DNA of 13,909 nucleotides from Mollicutes bacterium (GTDB lineage Bacteria; Bacillota_I; Bacilli_A; Izemoplasmatales; Izemoplasmataceae): assembly GCA_003551455.1 (NCBI GenBank), contig PUMR01000025.1, forward strand, positions 1 to 13,909. Direction: 5' to 3'. The notes under the pieces are model-generated. The model searched no databases. It had not been told where the DNA came from and was given only the letters and a program-made list of their open reading frames with translations. Positions 13,382 through 13,909 of the stretch are shown here, piece after piece. A program made the position numbers and the translations under genes. Positions within the stretch are counted from its first letter, which is position 1; the number at the start of each line of letters is the position of its first letter.

Positions 13382-13445
13382 TTCGCATCGCTTTTATGTC
13401 TCCCATTATAGCCGCGAATTTCCAAAAGGCAAGCACCGATGCGAA
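13382..13445. repeat. Inverted repeat flanking the aldo/keto reductase promoter
   Basis: TTCGCATCG (13382-13390) and CGATGCGAA (13437-13445) are perfect inverted 9-mers 46 bp apart. One arm lies just upstream of the -35 box and the other in the 5' untranslated region, so they bracket the promoter. Paired operators allowing DNA looping would look like this. A partial copy, GATGCGA, recurs at 13479-13485 inside the neighbouring terminator. Confidence 0.5.
13405..13432 (-). promoter_or_regulatory. Promoter of the aldo/keto reductase gene
   Basis: On the minus strand, TTGCCT (13432-13427) and a perfect TATAAT (13410-13405) are 16 bp apart, about 30 bp before the ATG. An upstream terminator at 13463-13492 makes this an independent transcription unit. 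Confidence 0.75.
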
Positions 13446-13462
13446 ATTTTTCCCGGACCCAC

Positions 13463-13492
13463 AAAAAAGCGACCGCGGGATGCGATCGCTTT
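13463..13492 (-). terminator. Terminator of the PadR-type gene
   Basis: On the minus strand, AAAGCGA (13492-13486) pairs with TCGCTTT (13472-13466), and six T follow the GC-rich part of the 3' arm (complement of 13463-13468). An inner CGC/GCG pairing can extend the stem. It begins 7 bp after the PadR stop codon. Confidence 0.75.
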
Positions 13493-13498
13493 CAGGGC

Positions 13499-13834
13499 TC
13501 AAAGGGGCTCTTCATCGAGAATCCTCTCGAGGTTCTTTTTGGCTTTCTCCCAAGAGGCCCGTTTCTTCTCGTAGTGGGTCTTCCCCGCTTCCGTGAGCGA
13601 ATAGTATCTCCTTTTCTTGCCGGTATCGCCCTTCTTCCAGTAGGTGGTGATGAACCCCTCTCTTTGCAGACGCTTGAATGTCGTGTAGAGGGTGGCTTCG
13701 GTGAACTGGAAGGCTCCGTCCGTGAGCGTCATCACGGTTTTGTTGATTTCGTAGCCGTAGGAGTCCTTCTTCGCGAGGATGGAGAGGACGATGATGTCGG
13801 AGTGACCCCGGAGGAGATCACCCGTGAGGTCCAT
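13499..13834 (-). CDS. PadR-family transcriptional regulator
   Basis: The 111-residue product has the PadR winged-helix pattern: LRGHSDIIVLSILAKKDSYG, then the recognition segment FTEATLYTTFKRLQREGFIT, a wing with KKRRYYSLTEAG, and a short C-terminal Lys/Glu-rich dimerisation helix. This matches the short PadR subfamily of about 110 residues (LmrR/YvgT-like size). GAGGGG (13847-13842) lies about 7 nt before the ATG. It is three bases downstream of the stop of a probable membrane protein gene, so it appears to be a distal gene of an operon. PadR genes often sit beside the transporter or membrane protein they control. Confidence 0.9.
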   Translation of the reverse strand: MDLTGDLLRGHSDIIVLSILAKKDSYGYEINKTVMTLTDGAFQFTEATLYTTFKRLQREGFITTYWKKGDTGKKRRYYSLTEAGKTHYEKKRASWEKAKKNLERILDEEPL

Positions 13835-13837
13835 CCC

Positions 13838-13909
13838 TCATCCCCTCGCTTTCTTTTTTTGTAGACCCCGGCTGACGAGTGAGATGACATAGAGTAGGAG
13901 GAAGAAGAG
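13838..13909 (-). CDS. C-terminal end of a probable membrane protein (gene runs off the window)
   Basis: On the minus strand the frame open from the window edge reads LFFLLLYVISLVSRGLQKKK and then ARG before TGA (13840-13838), three bases before the PadR start. A hydrophobic segment followed by a positively charged tail is what the end of an inner-membrane protein looks like. Only 23 codons are visible and the other two minus-strand frames are also open here, so this rests on hydrophobicity and operon spacing. Confidence 0.5.
   Translation of the reverse strand, partial: LFFLLLYVISLVSRGLQKKKARG

Overview
The window is about 13.9 kb of gene-dense bacterial chromosome with a fairly high G+C content. 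The content points to a Firmicutes (Bacillota) relative. It has sigma-A type promoters close to TTGACA/TATAAT, purine-rich Shine-Dalgarno sites (AGGAGG), many U-tailed intrinsic terminators, an L20-type leader before infC-rpmI-rplT, a PerR-like Fur protein, and a tRNA with encoded CCA. TGA is used as a stop throughout (glmS, infC, rsmD, patB-like, PadR), so this is the standard bacterial code and not the Mycoplasma code. I cannot name the genus. A deep-branching Bacilli or Mollicutes-related lineage is a guess. I see no insertion sequence, phage gene, CRISPR array or attachment site.

Layout. (1) 1-3774: end of glmS, then glmM and glmU, the complete route from fructose-6-phosphate to UDP-GlcNAc for the cell wall. 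(2) 3775-5433: a consensus promoter, a structured L20-type leader with an internal terminator, infC (which appears to start at an AUC codon), rpmI, and rplT carrying an unusual C-terminal extension that ends in a Rho-N/SAP-like domain; a strong terminator closes the operon. (3) 5479-5697: a near-perfect promoter followed by a structured RNA of about 184 nt whose ends pair over about 26 positions and which stops at a T-run. It resembles 6S RNA in architecture, but could be a cis-acting leader of the next gene. (4) 5739-6495: a six-helix DUF308/HdeD-like membrane protein gene and a terminator. (5) 6519-9867: an apparent operon with a MarR regulator, a second and probably paralogous membrane protein, an M42 aminopeptidase, rsmD and coaD, closed by a terminator. 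(6) 9880-10438: a PerR/Fur-family regulator with an unusual cysteine pattern, closed by a terminator shared with the converging gene. (7) 10469-12382: a MalY/PatB-type aminotransferase on the minus strand, divergent from a small membrane protein gene on the plus strand. (8) 12379-12547: tRNA-Thr(CGU) with its own promoter and a bidirectional terminator. (9) 12560-13909, minus strand: an aldo/keto reductase, a PadR-type regulator, and the C-terminal end of what looks like a membrane protein running off the window.

Taken together this is mostly core growth machinery (cell-wall precursor supply, translation initiation, ribosome assembly, CoA synthesis, rRNA methylation) mixed with small regulators and membrane proteins of unknown role. 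The parts least explained by standard annotation are the structured RNA at 5514-5697, the L20 extension, the AUC start of infC, the paired DUF308-like proteins around the MarR gene, and the altered metal site of the Fur-family protein.
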